The notes under the pieces were generated by a model. It did no database searches. It worked only from the letters and a program-made list of their open reading frames with translations, and was not told the DNA's origin. The translations under genes were made by a program, and so were the position numbers. From Echiichthys vipera (lineage: Eukaryota > Chordata > Actinopteri > Perciformes > Trachinidae): a DNA stretch of 64,000 nt. Positions 45,361-57,010 of the stretch are shown piece after piece (position 1 is the first letter of the stretch; every line of letters begins with the position of its first letter). Where the stretch lies: positions 8,404,515-8,468,514 of the forward strand of contig OY829659.1 in assembly GCA_963691815.1 (NCBI GenBank), in the 5' to 3' direction.

Positions 45361-45610
45361 ATAAGGCTGGTGTGACAGCCCTGTGACGTCACCCAAAATG
45401 AAGCTCAAGGTGGGCGGCTCCCTGTGGCTCTTGCGGTTTCCATCTTAACAGTACCTGACTCTGCCTGCTCCTAGCTAATCAAAAGAAAACGGCAAGGAGG
45501 TGGGCGGTGGAGCTGAGGCAGGCCAAATAAAGCCTGGTTTAAAGCTACAAAGCTAGGAAAAGCTAGCTAGCTATGCTAAAAAGCTAGCTCGGCTATTCGC
45601 CAAGAGGGGA
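45361..45610. other. GC-richer, possibly repeat-derived segment
   Basis: Contains CCCTGTGACGTCACCC (palindromic TGACGTCA, a CRE-type octamer) near 45380-45395 and an AGCTAGCTAGCTA run near 45560. The GTGACGTCACCC phrase also occurs in dispersed fish repeats, so a mobile origin is as likely as a regulatory one. Confidence 0.3.
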
Positions 45611-47859
45611 GGGAAGCCGAGGGTGGTAATCTGGAGATGGAGTTATGCTGTATCAACTATTTTCCCATTTTATCTTCTCGGCCTAACCCCTTGGCAATCA
45701 CTAACAAAAAAATATCCTCAAACCACTAAAGAAATCAGTTATGTGGTGGATCATGTGGGAGCTCAAGGTAGCAGTGGCAACAGGCCGGCTCTCCCAGGAC
45801 GCTCTTTCAAGAGGGCAGAGCCTCTCAGTGGAGCGGCTGCATATAGACAGGGATCAGAAGATCAATACAGGCCTATCAGCTGAACCAGCCAGATGAGCCC
45901 AGTAACATTTTGGCCGAGTATCCCTGCTCTGTAGAGGCCAAGTCAGTTCTTTCTCTCTGCCCTGCTCCATTATTGAAATATTCTACCCCTCTTAATCCCT
46001 CATCTTTTTATTTTAACATAATCTTCAATTTGCTACTTTTGTCCATCTCTGCATATGTTGGCTTTTTGATTTACTCCATTACTTTAATTCCCTTTTAATG
46101 AGGTCGTCCGTTCTAATGCTCAGTTTACCATTTTCCGCTTCCAACTGACCACCCTCTGCATCACTACATTTTACTTCTTAAATAGATATGTCATACCTTA
46201 AGTCCCTACATTTCTCAAATGTAACTCTGCTGCATCCTCAGATTAAACACATGAGTAAATTAGCTCTGAACTGTTAAAGAAATAAACACCTAATCAGCAG
46301 CTATGATTACTTCCTTTAGTCTTCAGCTTCAACCATCAGCCATGCCTCTTCCGAAATCAGTGACAGCCTCTCCTCTGCTGATGTTTGTTTGCCACATTAC
46401 AGTCATAATTTCAGCCTCTACCAGTAAGCTCTGATCCCAGTTTTCTTAGTGTGTGTGTGTCTGCTTAGGCTTAAACTTGCTGTAGGACTGAGTTTGTCCA
46501 AGCCTAGATGCCAGCCATTAACAGTACATCTTCTTTTTTTCATGAAGTAAAATTGTTCTGCAACTTGGCCGACTGAAATGCCATTCAATCACATGTAGTG
46601 AACACCAAGGTACTGGCTAACCTGCTATTAAGAGAGAGGTCATGGAGTTAATGTGCAATTTACAGCACTTAATGGAGAAAAATGGGTCTGGTACGAAGAT
46701 TATATTAAATGTAATTATCTTCCAAAGTTACTTTGTGCAGTGGTGTTACAGTTGTCAACTCTAGCATCCAGAGTGAGTGAAGAGACAGAATGTTTCAAAG
46801 TAAGCTGTTAACGTCTTTCTAAATTGTGTAAAGGCTGGATGATTATGAATGTCTCTGAGGATATTTGACATTGCTTCATAGCTTTTGCAATAGAGTGTCC
46901 CAATTTATATCACAAATTTTGATCAAGCGGACAGAATCAATGGTTTCTCCATGGAAAGAGAAATACTCCTCCTTTTGCAACAACCCCAATAATAATAATA
47001 ATATGGAACCAGGGTCAAAGGATTGTTTAAAATACACCTCATTTAAAAATTCAAGAAGGTGTATTCATTGTTAAATGGTCACTGTGCAAACATTTCACAT
47101 TTTACAACTGGAACCAGCTCACATCACATATAGATCATCATATCCACATCACATCACACCTTATTCAATAGTTTCTGTTCTGGTGCAGTACATCAAAAAT
47201 CAGTGATTTTGACTAAAGGATGCTCTGGAACATTTTAAAACACTGTCAAGTATTAATTTAAAAAGAAAAAAGTAAAAGTCTTACTAAAAAATTAACTAGT
47301 TACATTTTATCGACTTATTTATATTACCGTTTCCATTCTCTTTTTGTTTGATCAAGAAAAGTAACTTCATTCTTGGTACAATGCAGCAAAAAGGACAGTT
47401 TGTTCTTATCTGCGTGTATGCCACAGCACATATCACCTAGCACCGAGGGCTGTTGTTGTCCATTGATATTCCAGCTCAGCGTGGATGTCAGAAGTGCTTT
47501 GTCCGACTGCGCGGCACAGGGGAGACAGTGTTTGACGGCGCGTCTCTGAATTTAATTATCTACAGCTGCTTCAGTGCAAATAGAATGATCTGTGGGATCA
47601 GCAGATGTGACAGTGCTTTTCTTGCCTGTAAAACGCACGTTTTTCATACACATGGACACTATGTATACACATATAACTATACCTACAAAAGTGAAATGAA
47701 AAGATGACAAAAGGGCACTAGCGGGGCTGAACTACATCTAACAAAATCTGTCTGCTGGCAAAAAATGTCCACTCTCCGCTTCTATAAATGTCACTTACTG
47801 ATATCCTGAAGGGTTTGTGACTGCTGCTTCTGTGTTTCCATGGATCAGGGCGGTTTATA
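45611..47859. other. Non-coding stretch, nothing recognised
   Basis: The reading frame at 45623-45883 is open and GC-richer than average but shows no domain. A small AAT repeat is at 46988-47002. No gene recognised. Confidence 0.45.
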
Positions 47860-48080
47860 ACATGGTAGTGCTGCGGGCAGGGAGTCCCACATCAGCAGGG
47901 CAAATGTTCTTCCAGTCTAATTAGTGAGAAGCTCGGCAGTGTCCCTTTGTCTCTCTGAGGAGAATGTATCAAAAACAACAAACTCTCCCTCTGTGGAGCT
48001 GGATTAATTGCAAAATAAATAAACTTTGTTGCGATTGCCTTTAAATGTTAAAGGGATTTAAAGAGCTTGGGAGTCTAGCC
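47860..48080. promoter_or_regulatory. Candidate conserved non-coding element
   Basis: Non-repetitive island containing CAGTCTAATTAGTGAG (near 47915) and GCTGGATTAATTGCAAAATA (near 47998), both with homeodomain-type TAATTA/TTAAT cores, and a CTTTGT near 47946. No open frame of interest. Inference only. Confidence 0.3.
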
Positions 48081-50542
48081 TAAGGTATAAATAAATTGAG
48101 GCATATTTTAATTGCTAAATAGAGCAAGGGTTTAGACATGAGTACTTTGCTTCCAGAGTGAAGTGACATATTGACTCTCTTTTTCTCTGCCTGTGTGTGT
48201 GTGCAGCAGTCTTTATGCTGTACAGTACATATGTGATTGTGTGCATACAGATTGCATGCCTCACACTGGATTCAAATTACCAATGGCTTCATCACAATGA
48301 TACAGCAAGAGCTGAGACTGACAAGATTGCAGTTCTCCTGACAAATGAAAAGGCAGTCAGTGAGGCAGAGTGTCGTGCTGTGCCTCCAGTTATGCTCTCA
48401 TCCACTTAGACTTGCATAAAAGGAAATGAAAGGGGAAACTTATCTTTGTCTGTCGTTAAATGTCAGAAAGATAAGGCAAAATGGTCTTTACACTTTAAAA
48501 ATTTTTTTACAAATCCCTCATGTTCCCATGCAATTATCGACAGTGTTCCTTGCAAAACATGTCCTGGAAATCTCTGATTATAGTGGACAATGCCCAGTCT
48601 CAATTTCCCTGAAGCCCAGAAGGCTCAGCACCAGATGGATATTGACAAAGAGAGTAAAGAGACATCGAGAGAGTTTACACGTGCACAGCAACATACAGAG
48701 AAAAAGACTGTGGACCCAATAAAGAATAAAAGAAACAGAACTAAAGTGACAGGATGCAATGCATGACACCGGATGGTCAGCCTGGCATTGTCTTAGCACC
48801 ACAGAGCGATTGAACTTGTAAGAGCCATTTATAAGCACTGTGTCTGCAGCTTAGACAAGGAGGATTATCACACGACACTTTTAGCCTCTTAAGCAAGCCA
48901 CAGTTGCAGCCAACATGGTCCAAGAGAACACGAAACAAAGGACTTAGAACGAGGATGAACGGGAGCAATAGGACTTAGCAAAATGTCAGACAGCTTGTGT
49001 ATTGTAGATGGAACTTTTATGCGCTATTATTTCTGTTGTGTAAATAGCTGCTTTTTATGTACTCTTTTCTCTGAGCTAAATTGGAAAGGGCAAGTGGGTT
49101 GATGGAGTGAAAGGAGAGGCAGGCAGGGAGAAAACAAGAGGAAGAAGAAGGAAATACAACCACCGGTGGGTAACTGCTGCTGGATGGTTGTTGCTAAGCG
49201 TTTAATCTCCCACGCTTGGAGAATACAGACGATCTTGTAGTCGTCCCTGACCTTGACATGAACAGCAAGGTCGCAAGGGAGACGGACTATTTTGCATTTC
49301 CCACAGATACTTTGCCGGGACACGCAGAACAATTAGTAAACTGGATAAAAAGGAATTGAGTCTGTCTTACTCCCCTCCTCAGTCCCCCGCATGCTCCCCT
49401 CGGAGTAGTTACTTCGCACACCCCCAACCCCACAGCTTCCTTTATCAGATTCCTCATACTTAATTATGATGAAGAAGTAGTCGATGCTCACCTCAGGTTA
49501 GATTTGTTAGACGACATACTTGTGTAGGACTTAAACGACTGATCTGTTACTTTCTTATTAATTGATAAAGCATTTAGTCGATAAAATGTATGTGACTATA
49601 CATCTTTAAACTGCTTATTTAGTCCAGTTTAAAACATTTTGAAATCCATTTTTTTAATCTTCAATAATATAAGACAGAGGGAAGATGCAAAAGTAAGAAG
49701 ATGGACCAAGAAAATGTTTGTATTTTGTTTGTTTGTTAGTGACTGATGGATGGACTAACAGTGTTTGTTTATGACAATATACCTGTCTTTGCAAGAACCG
49801 ATGTTGTGTATCAGACAGTGACTGAATACAAGAGTGTATGCATGCATGCGTAGTGAGTAGGAGGGGGCTAGTGTATTAATGGGTTTTTTGTGCATTTGTG
49901 TGTGTGCGAGCACTTGTGTGCCTCTGTGCATTGGCCCTGGAATAGCCTTTTATATAATTAAGCGACTTTTGTCCTCCGACAACGGCGCATCACCTTTGTT
50001 ATTGAATATACTGAGAGTTGAGATATGATTATACTGCAGGCAAATTCAATTTCTGTTTTCAGCAGTTTGATTATGAAAGCTTGGACTTGACTCTTTTAAG
50101 TTAAGCCAGTATGATTTTAGCCTTATTTTATAGAGGGATAATAGAACTGACCCCGTCTCAACCCTCTTAACCAACTCAACCTCAGAGCAGCATCAACACA
50201 ATTGCCAGCAAGACAATTCTGAAAGAAATAGCCTTGAGTGCCCCATGACTGAAATGTAATGTTATGAGCAGCAACTTTTGCATTGCATTTATTTCTTTAA
50301 CAGAATTATGATTTTATTTTCCTCACTTTGTAGTGTTGTTTTTCCTCTACCTTGAAATTGTCTTTATTCATGTCGTGCGTCTTGTTTCTCAGAGTGCTGC
50401 AGCCAACACCTCCTTTGTATGTACCCTGGTTTCCATGGCAAATAGCACAGCTTGTTAACAACAAAGGTAAAAAAAAAAAAAAGAAAGAGGCACAGAGTGC
50501 TTTAAATTTCAAAAGATGAAACAGTACATTTTGCAGGATAGG
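48081..50542. other. Non-coding stretch; possible transposon fragment at about 49530-49620
   Basis: TTAATTGATAAAGCATTTAG followed by TCGATAAAATGT resembles the interior of the TAGGGCTGCAACTAA repeat family seen at 4901. No termini are visible. No gene recognised; short TG and CATGCATG runs only. Confidence 0.35.
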
Positions 50543-50550
50543 CACCCAAC

Positions 50551-50624
50551 TAGGGCTGCCCCCGACCAAGGATTTTCTTAGTCTACCAGCGGTCATCATT
50601 TAGAGTTATTAGTCAACTAATTGC

Positions 50625-50688
<64 letters not shown>

Positions 50689-51202
50689 GAAGTGAGCACA
50701 GCCGCGCGCTATAAGTCTACCTGTTAATGACAGCGGCAAATTATTTCAGATTCTAATTCTGAAAGTGTCAGAAATAATCTGCAAGGAGACTGTTGGAATG
50801 GGCTGCCATGGGTAGTTAGGCTAGGCTAACGTTACATGTTTAAGGTGTGAGTTCGTGGACGAGAGAGACGAAGTTTTTTTTCAAAAGTTTGCATGTGACC
50901 TTCTTGGGATCATCCTTGTTCTTTTCAAAGTGATCCCATATTTGAGACGTCTTTCCCGACATGGTTTGCTATTAACTGTTAACAGTCTAACTGCGATATA
51001 CAGCCAAGGGACCTCCTGTGTTAAAAAAAAGTGTCACGACTTCCTGTATCTGGCCCTTCAAATTAAAAACCCTTCCAGATTTTCACTTAATTTTGACAAG
51101 ATTGTTGTTTTTTTCCTGCCACCAATAGACAAATGAAATTTTGGTCTGCTGACGATTTTTTGGTCGACCAGTGCTGGATCGACTATTTGGGGACAGCCCT
51201 TT
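50551..51202. mobile_element. hAT-like non-autonomous DNA transposon with internal microsatellite, about 652 bp
   Basis: The left end is TAGGGCTGCCCCCGACCAAG and the right end on the minus strand AAGGGCTGTCCCCAAATAGT, a recognisable inverted pair. Flanks CACCCAAC (50543-50550) and GACCCAAC (51203-51210) agree at 7 of 8 positions. The inner borders hold GTCGACCA/GGTCGACCAG motifs typical of this fish repeat type. A CA/TA microsatellite occupies about 50625-50689. The open frame inside at 50855-51136 has no transposase features. Confidence 0.7.
50625..50689. repeat. (CA)n-(TA)n compound microsatellite
   Basis: CA repeat with one AAA interruption, ending in (TA)4, located inside the transposon at 50551-51202. 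Confidence 0.95.
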
Positions 51203-51289
51203 GACCCAACCACAGTGCTGTAAATGCTTGCAGTTCTAGAACATTTCAAACAGTTTTGGAGATTTATATATTCTTTTATGACACAGTGT

Positions 51290-51510
51290 TGTCACCGTTA
51301 TGCAGTCAGGTGGACCCAAATGCAACGAAAGCAACAGGAACTGAAGAAAATAATGATTGACCAAGCTCAAAACAGAGCTGGCTGGCTCAAAACTTAATGA
51401 GTAAAACAGCTGCAAACACCAGGATAATAAACTGATGATGAATTGGCAAGGAACAAAAGAAAACAGGTGTAGGTGTAGGGTGTAGGACAGCGAGCGGCTG
51501 TGCGCACTTC

Positions 51511-51575
<65 letters not shown>

Positions 51576-51810
51576 CTACAGGGACACAAAAATACAAACT
51601 TTATGGAAACCAAAGCAAAGCTGAGATCAAAACTAAACACAACTATAACATAAAGTAGAACCAAACTAAAATACACATGTTATTGATAGATTAATGGAAC
51701 ATGTGTCATGAAAAACAGGGGGGGGGGGAAGGCAATGACAGGAAATAAAACAAAACATGATAAAAGAGGAGGGTAAATTTCAAAATAAAATAAAACCCAG
51801 AACCATGACA
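51290..51810. mobile_element. Probable terminal-inverted-repeat element, about 521 bp
   Basis: The left end TGTCACCGTTATGCAGTCAG and the right end on the minus strand TGTCATGGTTCTGGGTTTTA share TGTCAYSGTTMTG. The first part, with GGTGGACCCAAATGCAAC, and the A/C-rich body of AAACTAAA- and CACAA-type words match a fish repeat I have seen repeatedly with an AACCATGACA end. No target duplication was found and the superfamily is unknown. A (TG)n array lies inside. Confidence 0.5.
51515..51574. repeat. (TG)n microsatellite, about 30 units
   Basis: Pure TG repeat inside the element at 51290-51810. Confidence 0.97.
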
Positions 51811-52463
51811 AAGAAGGGTGAGGACTCTGACTGCATTACAACCACACACTAAGGAAACGGAAAACTGCCGAATTGACTTTCAAATAGTCATTAACAAATA
51901 CATATAAATACACAGCTATCTTAAATCTTTCATCAAATATACGCTGAGCTGGAGTTGCTCCTCTGCCAATGAATTCAACACTATGTGGGTGTTTGCGTAG
52001 GAGTTGTTCATTTTTGTTGATATTGATTGAGCTTTCTCACCATCATATAAATAATGTGTAACTCAGGGAAGGTTTTCAACTCAGTTTTAATGACTAATTT
52101 ATAACCATTGACATTTGCCAGATGGGTTTTAGAGGCACCAGATGCCCTGCTTGTTCCTATGTGAGCATGTAGTTTTTACTGTGATAACCTCAAGGCACAT
52201 GGGCCCATAAGTCCAAATGTCAGATGACAACAAGAGGGGGGCTAGGGGGGTCCCGGTCAAGCTCACAGAGTCCCGAAAGATCAATCGGAGGTGGAGCGTC
52301 TGGCTGGATCAGCAGCTTTTTGGCTCGCTTTAAGTGCAAATAGATTAAATCAGGGGGAAGAAGTGAGGTGTCCTAGGCAGTGAGTGGTGATGATGGGGAT
52401 GCTGGCGTGTGCATTTGTGCGTGTTTAGGGTAGGAACTCACTTAAGTTGTTATGAGGATGGTG

Positions 52464-52521
<58 letters not shown>

Positions 52522-53639
52522 TAATGTTTCCAGGGGCTACAGTTGGTAAGGCAGAAGGTGTGAGCTCTACTTGCATGTTGAGTGCACCTACACACTCAGG
52601 TATGCATATCTTTATGCATTTGTATACGGATGTGTACATGGATGTGTGAATGACTGCTGAGGGGTGTTAATCAGAACACCTGGCTTTGGAATTTTAGAGA
52701 GTTCCATTTCAAACAAAGGTTTCTCCTTGTTAACACCGTTTTATAACTGCGATCACGATTCGAGGTGTTTGGCTTGAGTTTACACTTTTTCTATTTCTGG
52801 TGCAAACTTTTACCAACCATTAGTCTTGTTACTGTGTTGTTTCCTTTTGTGTTATTGCACTTGCATATCTTATGCAGTATGTGTTTAAATCAAGATGAAC
52901 GCAAGCCTTGTTGGATTTTTCATTAACCATGAGATATATCTGAAAATAAGATTCTCATATTTGCAGTGGATTAATTGTCAGATATATAATTTAAGTGCTG
53001 CAACAGAATGAAATGGTGGAAATGCTCACTGGTTCATATTTTTGTTTTGTTTTAATGATCACATAGCATTGTATGAACATTTAGAATTGGCCCTTGATGT
53101 GAAATTCAGTATTTCATTCTTTCTGTTTGAGGTCTTAATCAAGTTTATACATTACTGCTGCAGTTAAGGGCTTTGGTCGACCAGCTGTTATGCCTGGCAG
53201 GAGAGGCGAGTGAGGCCCCTGATACTGACAGCCCGAGATCATCAGAATTGATGTTATTATAATGTTACTGAATCTCTTACTAAACCTTAACAGCATGTTA
53301 CATTAGAGGCTGATGTGGAGCCACCGGTGACAAATAATCACTAATTAGTTTAAGTCCTAAAGTAAATGTCCTCTATGTATGTATGCAGCATGGAGACAAC
53401 TTTAAGTCCATGTGCCGCTAAATGTATGTGAAAAGAGTGCCCACTGGTTGCTGTTATATTTTACTTTCAGTTTTGATATTGTATTTTGAAATGATGTGTA
53501 TCTGCTAGATATGAACAAGACCTTGTACCTGTCATTGTGACTGTCTCAGAGGTTGTTGGATCCAAAAATATAAATCTCATAAAATTTTATAACTCTTTTT
53601 CCATTTCTAAATAAACTATTTACTCTCCCACTCTTCCAG
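51811..53639. other. Intronic stretch leading to the follistatin-domain exon
   Basis: Holds the TG array at 52467-52518 and otherwise unique AT-rich sequence. The last 40 bases before 53640 form the pyrimidine-rich splice acceptor. No other exon recognised. Confidence 0.6.
52467..52518. repeat. (TG)n microsatellite, about 26 units
   Basis: Pure TG repeat after GGTGAAC. Confidence 0.97.
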
Positions 53640-53882
53640 CCTTTTCTGACCCAGATGGAGATCCCTGTCGCAGGACTTACTGTGGACGTGGTCGACAGTG
53701 CGTGCTGATGGCACAAACTGGCCGTGCAGAGTGTGTTTGCCAGGAAAAATGCAGGCCCTCCTTTGTGCCTGTGTGTGGCTCAGACGGCAGGTTCTACGAG
53801 AACCACTGCGAGGTTTACCGCACTGCCTGCCTGGAGAGGAGACGGATCTATGTCGTGCACAGCAAGGACTGCTTCTTCAAAG
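53640..53882 (+). CDS. fstl4: Internal exon of a follistatin-related protein (FSTL4/FSTL5 group): follistatin/Kazal domain
   Basis: This 243-base internal exon encodes one follistatin domain. Members of the FSTL4/5 family are secreted glycoproteins in which this domain is followed by EF-hands and immunoglobulin domains. Seen: frame starts at 53642 after two bases of a split codon; it gives 80 full codons starting FSDPDGDPC and ending KDCFFK, then one base. Ten cysteines are present. The first half has the short follistatin-N pattern (DPC, YC, QC, AEC, VC) and the second half is a Kazal fold with VPVCGSDGRFYENHC. The acceptor is a pyrimidine tract ending in CAG at 53637-53639; the donor is AAAG/GTACC, and the frame stops six bases after the GT. 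Both introns are phase 1, so the exon is symmetrical. From memory of vertebrate paralogues, CRPSFVPVCGSDGRF and HSKDCF favour FSTL4, while FFKG and the EV after NHC recall FSTL5. Family membership is firm; the paralogue is inferred. The exons for the signal peptide and for the EF-hands are not seen in the window. Confidence 0.9.
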
Positions 53883-53883
53883 G

Positions 53884-56439
53884 TACCGCTTGACTGTTAC
53901 ATTGATAAACTGACACTGCAGAGGGCTGCACCACACTGTAAAAAAAGATTTTGTTCAAAAGGATATATGAATGGGCCAGCAGCAAAATGTTTAAAAAGTC
54001 CAGTTGACTAGGATTCTAGAAGAGGGTTAACTGGAAGGTTTAATCCAAGTGGTTGCAAAAATTATATCTCGTGTTAATGAATTCATATTTCATATCTGTA
54101 TTTATTTGGTACCAATGTCTTAATATTAAATAACTCCAGCTATTTCTTGAACTAGGAAACAATTACATTAACAGTTATCTTGTTTAACCTAAAAAACAGG
54201 CATTACGATTTGGTTAAAATCATTTAGTATTTGGTAGGTAGTAGTTTGCTTTTTGCAGTGCATCAGCTGCTATAACACAGGAACACAGCTGATGGTGCAC
54301 GAGGGCTGTTGTCTTTGATGTCTAACTGGATCACTGAGTGTGATACCTGTTAACACTTGATGCTTTCTGTGAGATAAAATTGCCCTCAAATGATTTTCTG
54401 ATACCTGTGAGGCATACATTTGAAAGCTGCCTCGGAGCTTTTGACTTTAGTTTGATGTTGAAACATTTAAGCATAAAGAGAGTTGTACAGACAAACAAAG
54501 CAATTGTTTTGTAACTTGTTGACATCTAGCTCTTGTCACAAGCATCAATCACTGTGGAAATCAGGCTGTGTGTGTCAGTGACTTGAAAAGAATGAAATCC
54601 TTTGTATTTTGGCGGACGGTTGTGGCTCAGGGTCCACTTCGTCTGGAAAACCATAGCTTAGGACTGACATTGGCCATCAGATAGTAAGTATTTTTATCAT
54701 GTGCTGCCTTCGTCTCCTCTGCTTCTGTAATTGCACTCCTTCCAATGCAAGTCAGCACACTTACTTGGCAGTTGGTCCTAATCACAAACACTGGCATCTA
54801 AATCATTGATAGTGGCACCCTTAAAGTTGATTTAATGGTCAATCTAATTGTGGAATTTTAATGGTGTGTTTTCATTGCAAAGGTAAACAATGTTGGATCA
54901 ATGTACAGATGTCATTAACAGGCTTTATATGCTGGTATTCATCCAACAATTTAAACACCCTGTGTGTCATAAACCAGATCTTAAGTCAGTGCACACATTT
55001 GTGCATATATATTCATATATTATGTTCACATACATGTCTTACTTTTAAGGCACTCCTCCCATGTACCAACTCAACAACATCAATATCCTGGTGCTCACAA
55101 ATCACCAGTGGGTTACTGTGGATCACCAGTTCTCTATAGTAAATCATTAGAATCTTCACTCCTTGGCTATCACTCATTAGCAAAAGTGCACTCTCAGCAT
55201 GAGCAGTCAGCATTATTATCCAACAAAGAGCCAGGCTAATTCATCATGACTTCGATTTAAAGGTAACAGGGCTTGGTAGGGTTTCTGAATATTATTTAAA
55301 ATGTTTATTTTTCTCTATTTGCAGTGGCTGGGAATGGCTGGCACTCACTTTCAAAAACTGCAAGCATACTTATGTACAATTAACTTGTTAACCTGGCATC
55401 TCTTCTTTAAATTTAGTTTTCCAGGTCAGACTTGTATTAAACGCCATTTCTAATCCCTCAGGGTATGGATGTTAAAATAAAAAGTAACACTGTAGTTATT
55501 TAGAGGGCTTGGTTTCATGTCAGCGCAGTGCAAAAAATGCGCTCACGCACGCACAAACATGGCAGCACTTTTAGTCATATCACATTAGGGAGGGAAGGAT
55601 TTCTGCCTGACACCACCATGCATAGCTAATCCACATTAGGGATGTTCAGTCAGCACATTAGGCTTAAACTCGATGTGTCTGAATGCAAACCAGCAGGAGG
55701 CAGAAAATGTTGGAAATCAGTCAGATGTCATGGGAATTGTGTGTTTGTGTCTCTGTAATTGAGAAGTAATTATTACAATTATTACCTGATGTACAAATAA
55801 GACATTGGAAAGCATGTCTCCGTGTCATTATCCACAATCATTGCTTTTCAGTATACAAAAATTTAGTATAGTAACAAAAGAACTAGAAAGGTGGCACAGT
55901 GGTTGAGTTGTGTCTGGAAATGACAGCCTCCCTGCCGGCCTGCAGGTGGCCTTATTCCAATTTGCTTGCCTGACTTCATCCTTACTGTCTGACTCAAAAC
56001 ACATGAAAGTACTAGCAGATGCAGTTTGCCTGTGTAACTCTTCCAAACATTGATATCAGCCCCTGCAGAATGAGTCATCTTGACAGCTATTCCTCATTGC
56101 CCTATGGATGGGGTTTGTGTCAGTACTTAGGTGTCTTATCAAAAAGGTCAAAGATAAAAAGACTAGAAAATCCATCTGGCACAATCATTGTACTGGTATA
56201 ACACGAACACATTGTTTAGGCAAACGGCACTGAGTGGTGTATTGTTGTTTCCTTGCACTACTGTGTTTCTGTGGAATACATTGAGTACAGAGATGAAACT
56301 ACACTTCCCCCCTCCTTTTAAACACTTTGATTGTTTTCTCTCTCACTTATGTACTGTATTTGAATGTTTGTTTTGATTAAATATTTTGGGGCTCATTTTT
56401 GCCTAGAATTCTAAAAAAAACAAAAAAAAAACTGAAAAT
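53884..56439. other. Intronic stretch, nothing recognised
   Basis: AT-rich unique-looking sequence after the donor site. No further exon, bounded repeat or RNA gene found. Confidence 0.5.
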
Positions 56440-57010
56440 TAAAATGCTAGATGGCAAAGATATTATTAAAAAAATAAATCTTACTCTCTTGATACATTTT
56501 GGGTGCCTACAGCAATGCATTCAGCCATATGGCAAAATCTTTTTTGGTTATTTTGCTTTCAAAAACCTAAAGGCCCTGCTGTGGAAACCAATTTCCTTTA
56601 GCTCAGGGCTATGGTCAAAGTCACAGTCTCATATTTGGCATGTGCTTATGCAGGCTTTCGTCTCATCGTATCTGAATTATTGTGATTCACCGTGCGCAGC
56701 CACGCCAAAACTCTTCACTTTGGAAAAGAAAGACAAACCACAATTGTGTTGTGCTGACCTTCCTTCACTGCCTCAAACCGATAGAGTTGATTTGAGGTAT
56801 TGTTTATTCACAAAGCTTTGAATGGGTCGGCAAAAAAACGCAACCTCCTCTGTCACTGTTCTTCCATTAGGTCACTTAGGATAGCTGACCTAGGACATCT
56901 TGTTGCTGCTGCCTCAAGACTGCAGACTACCATCCATTATTCACACTGAACTCATCTGAAATATTATCTGCACCTTGTGGCTGTCAAGCCTTTCAAATTC
57001 CTGTCTTTGT
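56440..57010 (+). pseudogene. LINE reverse-transcriptase relic (L2/CR1-type), C-terminal part
   Basis: A + strand frame open to 56821 keeps a recognisable order of non-LTR reverse-transcriptase tail motifs. MQAFVSSYLNYCDS, near 56650-56691, corresponds to the family motif HAFVSSRLDYCNS. LPSLPQTDRVDLRYCLFTKL, near 56760-56819, corresponds to LHWLPVxxRIDFKxLLFxxKAL. After the stop, an NGRQ-like sequence and later parts continue in other frames, consistent with decay. The upstream part has lost the catalytic palm motifs, and no poly(A) or microsatellite tail is evident. The copy is dead and lies within the presumed intron in sense orientation. Confidence 0.7.

Noticed and set aside
53724..54011. 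Overlapping 95-codon frame across the follistatin exon
   Set aside because: It is an out-of-frame shadow of the Kazal-encoding exon and runs past the splice donor without any domain.
56399..56821. 140-codon open frame as a novel gene
   Set aside because: Its conserved pieces are reverse-transcriptase tail motifs, and the expected continuation is broken by stops, so it is a LINE relic.
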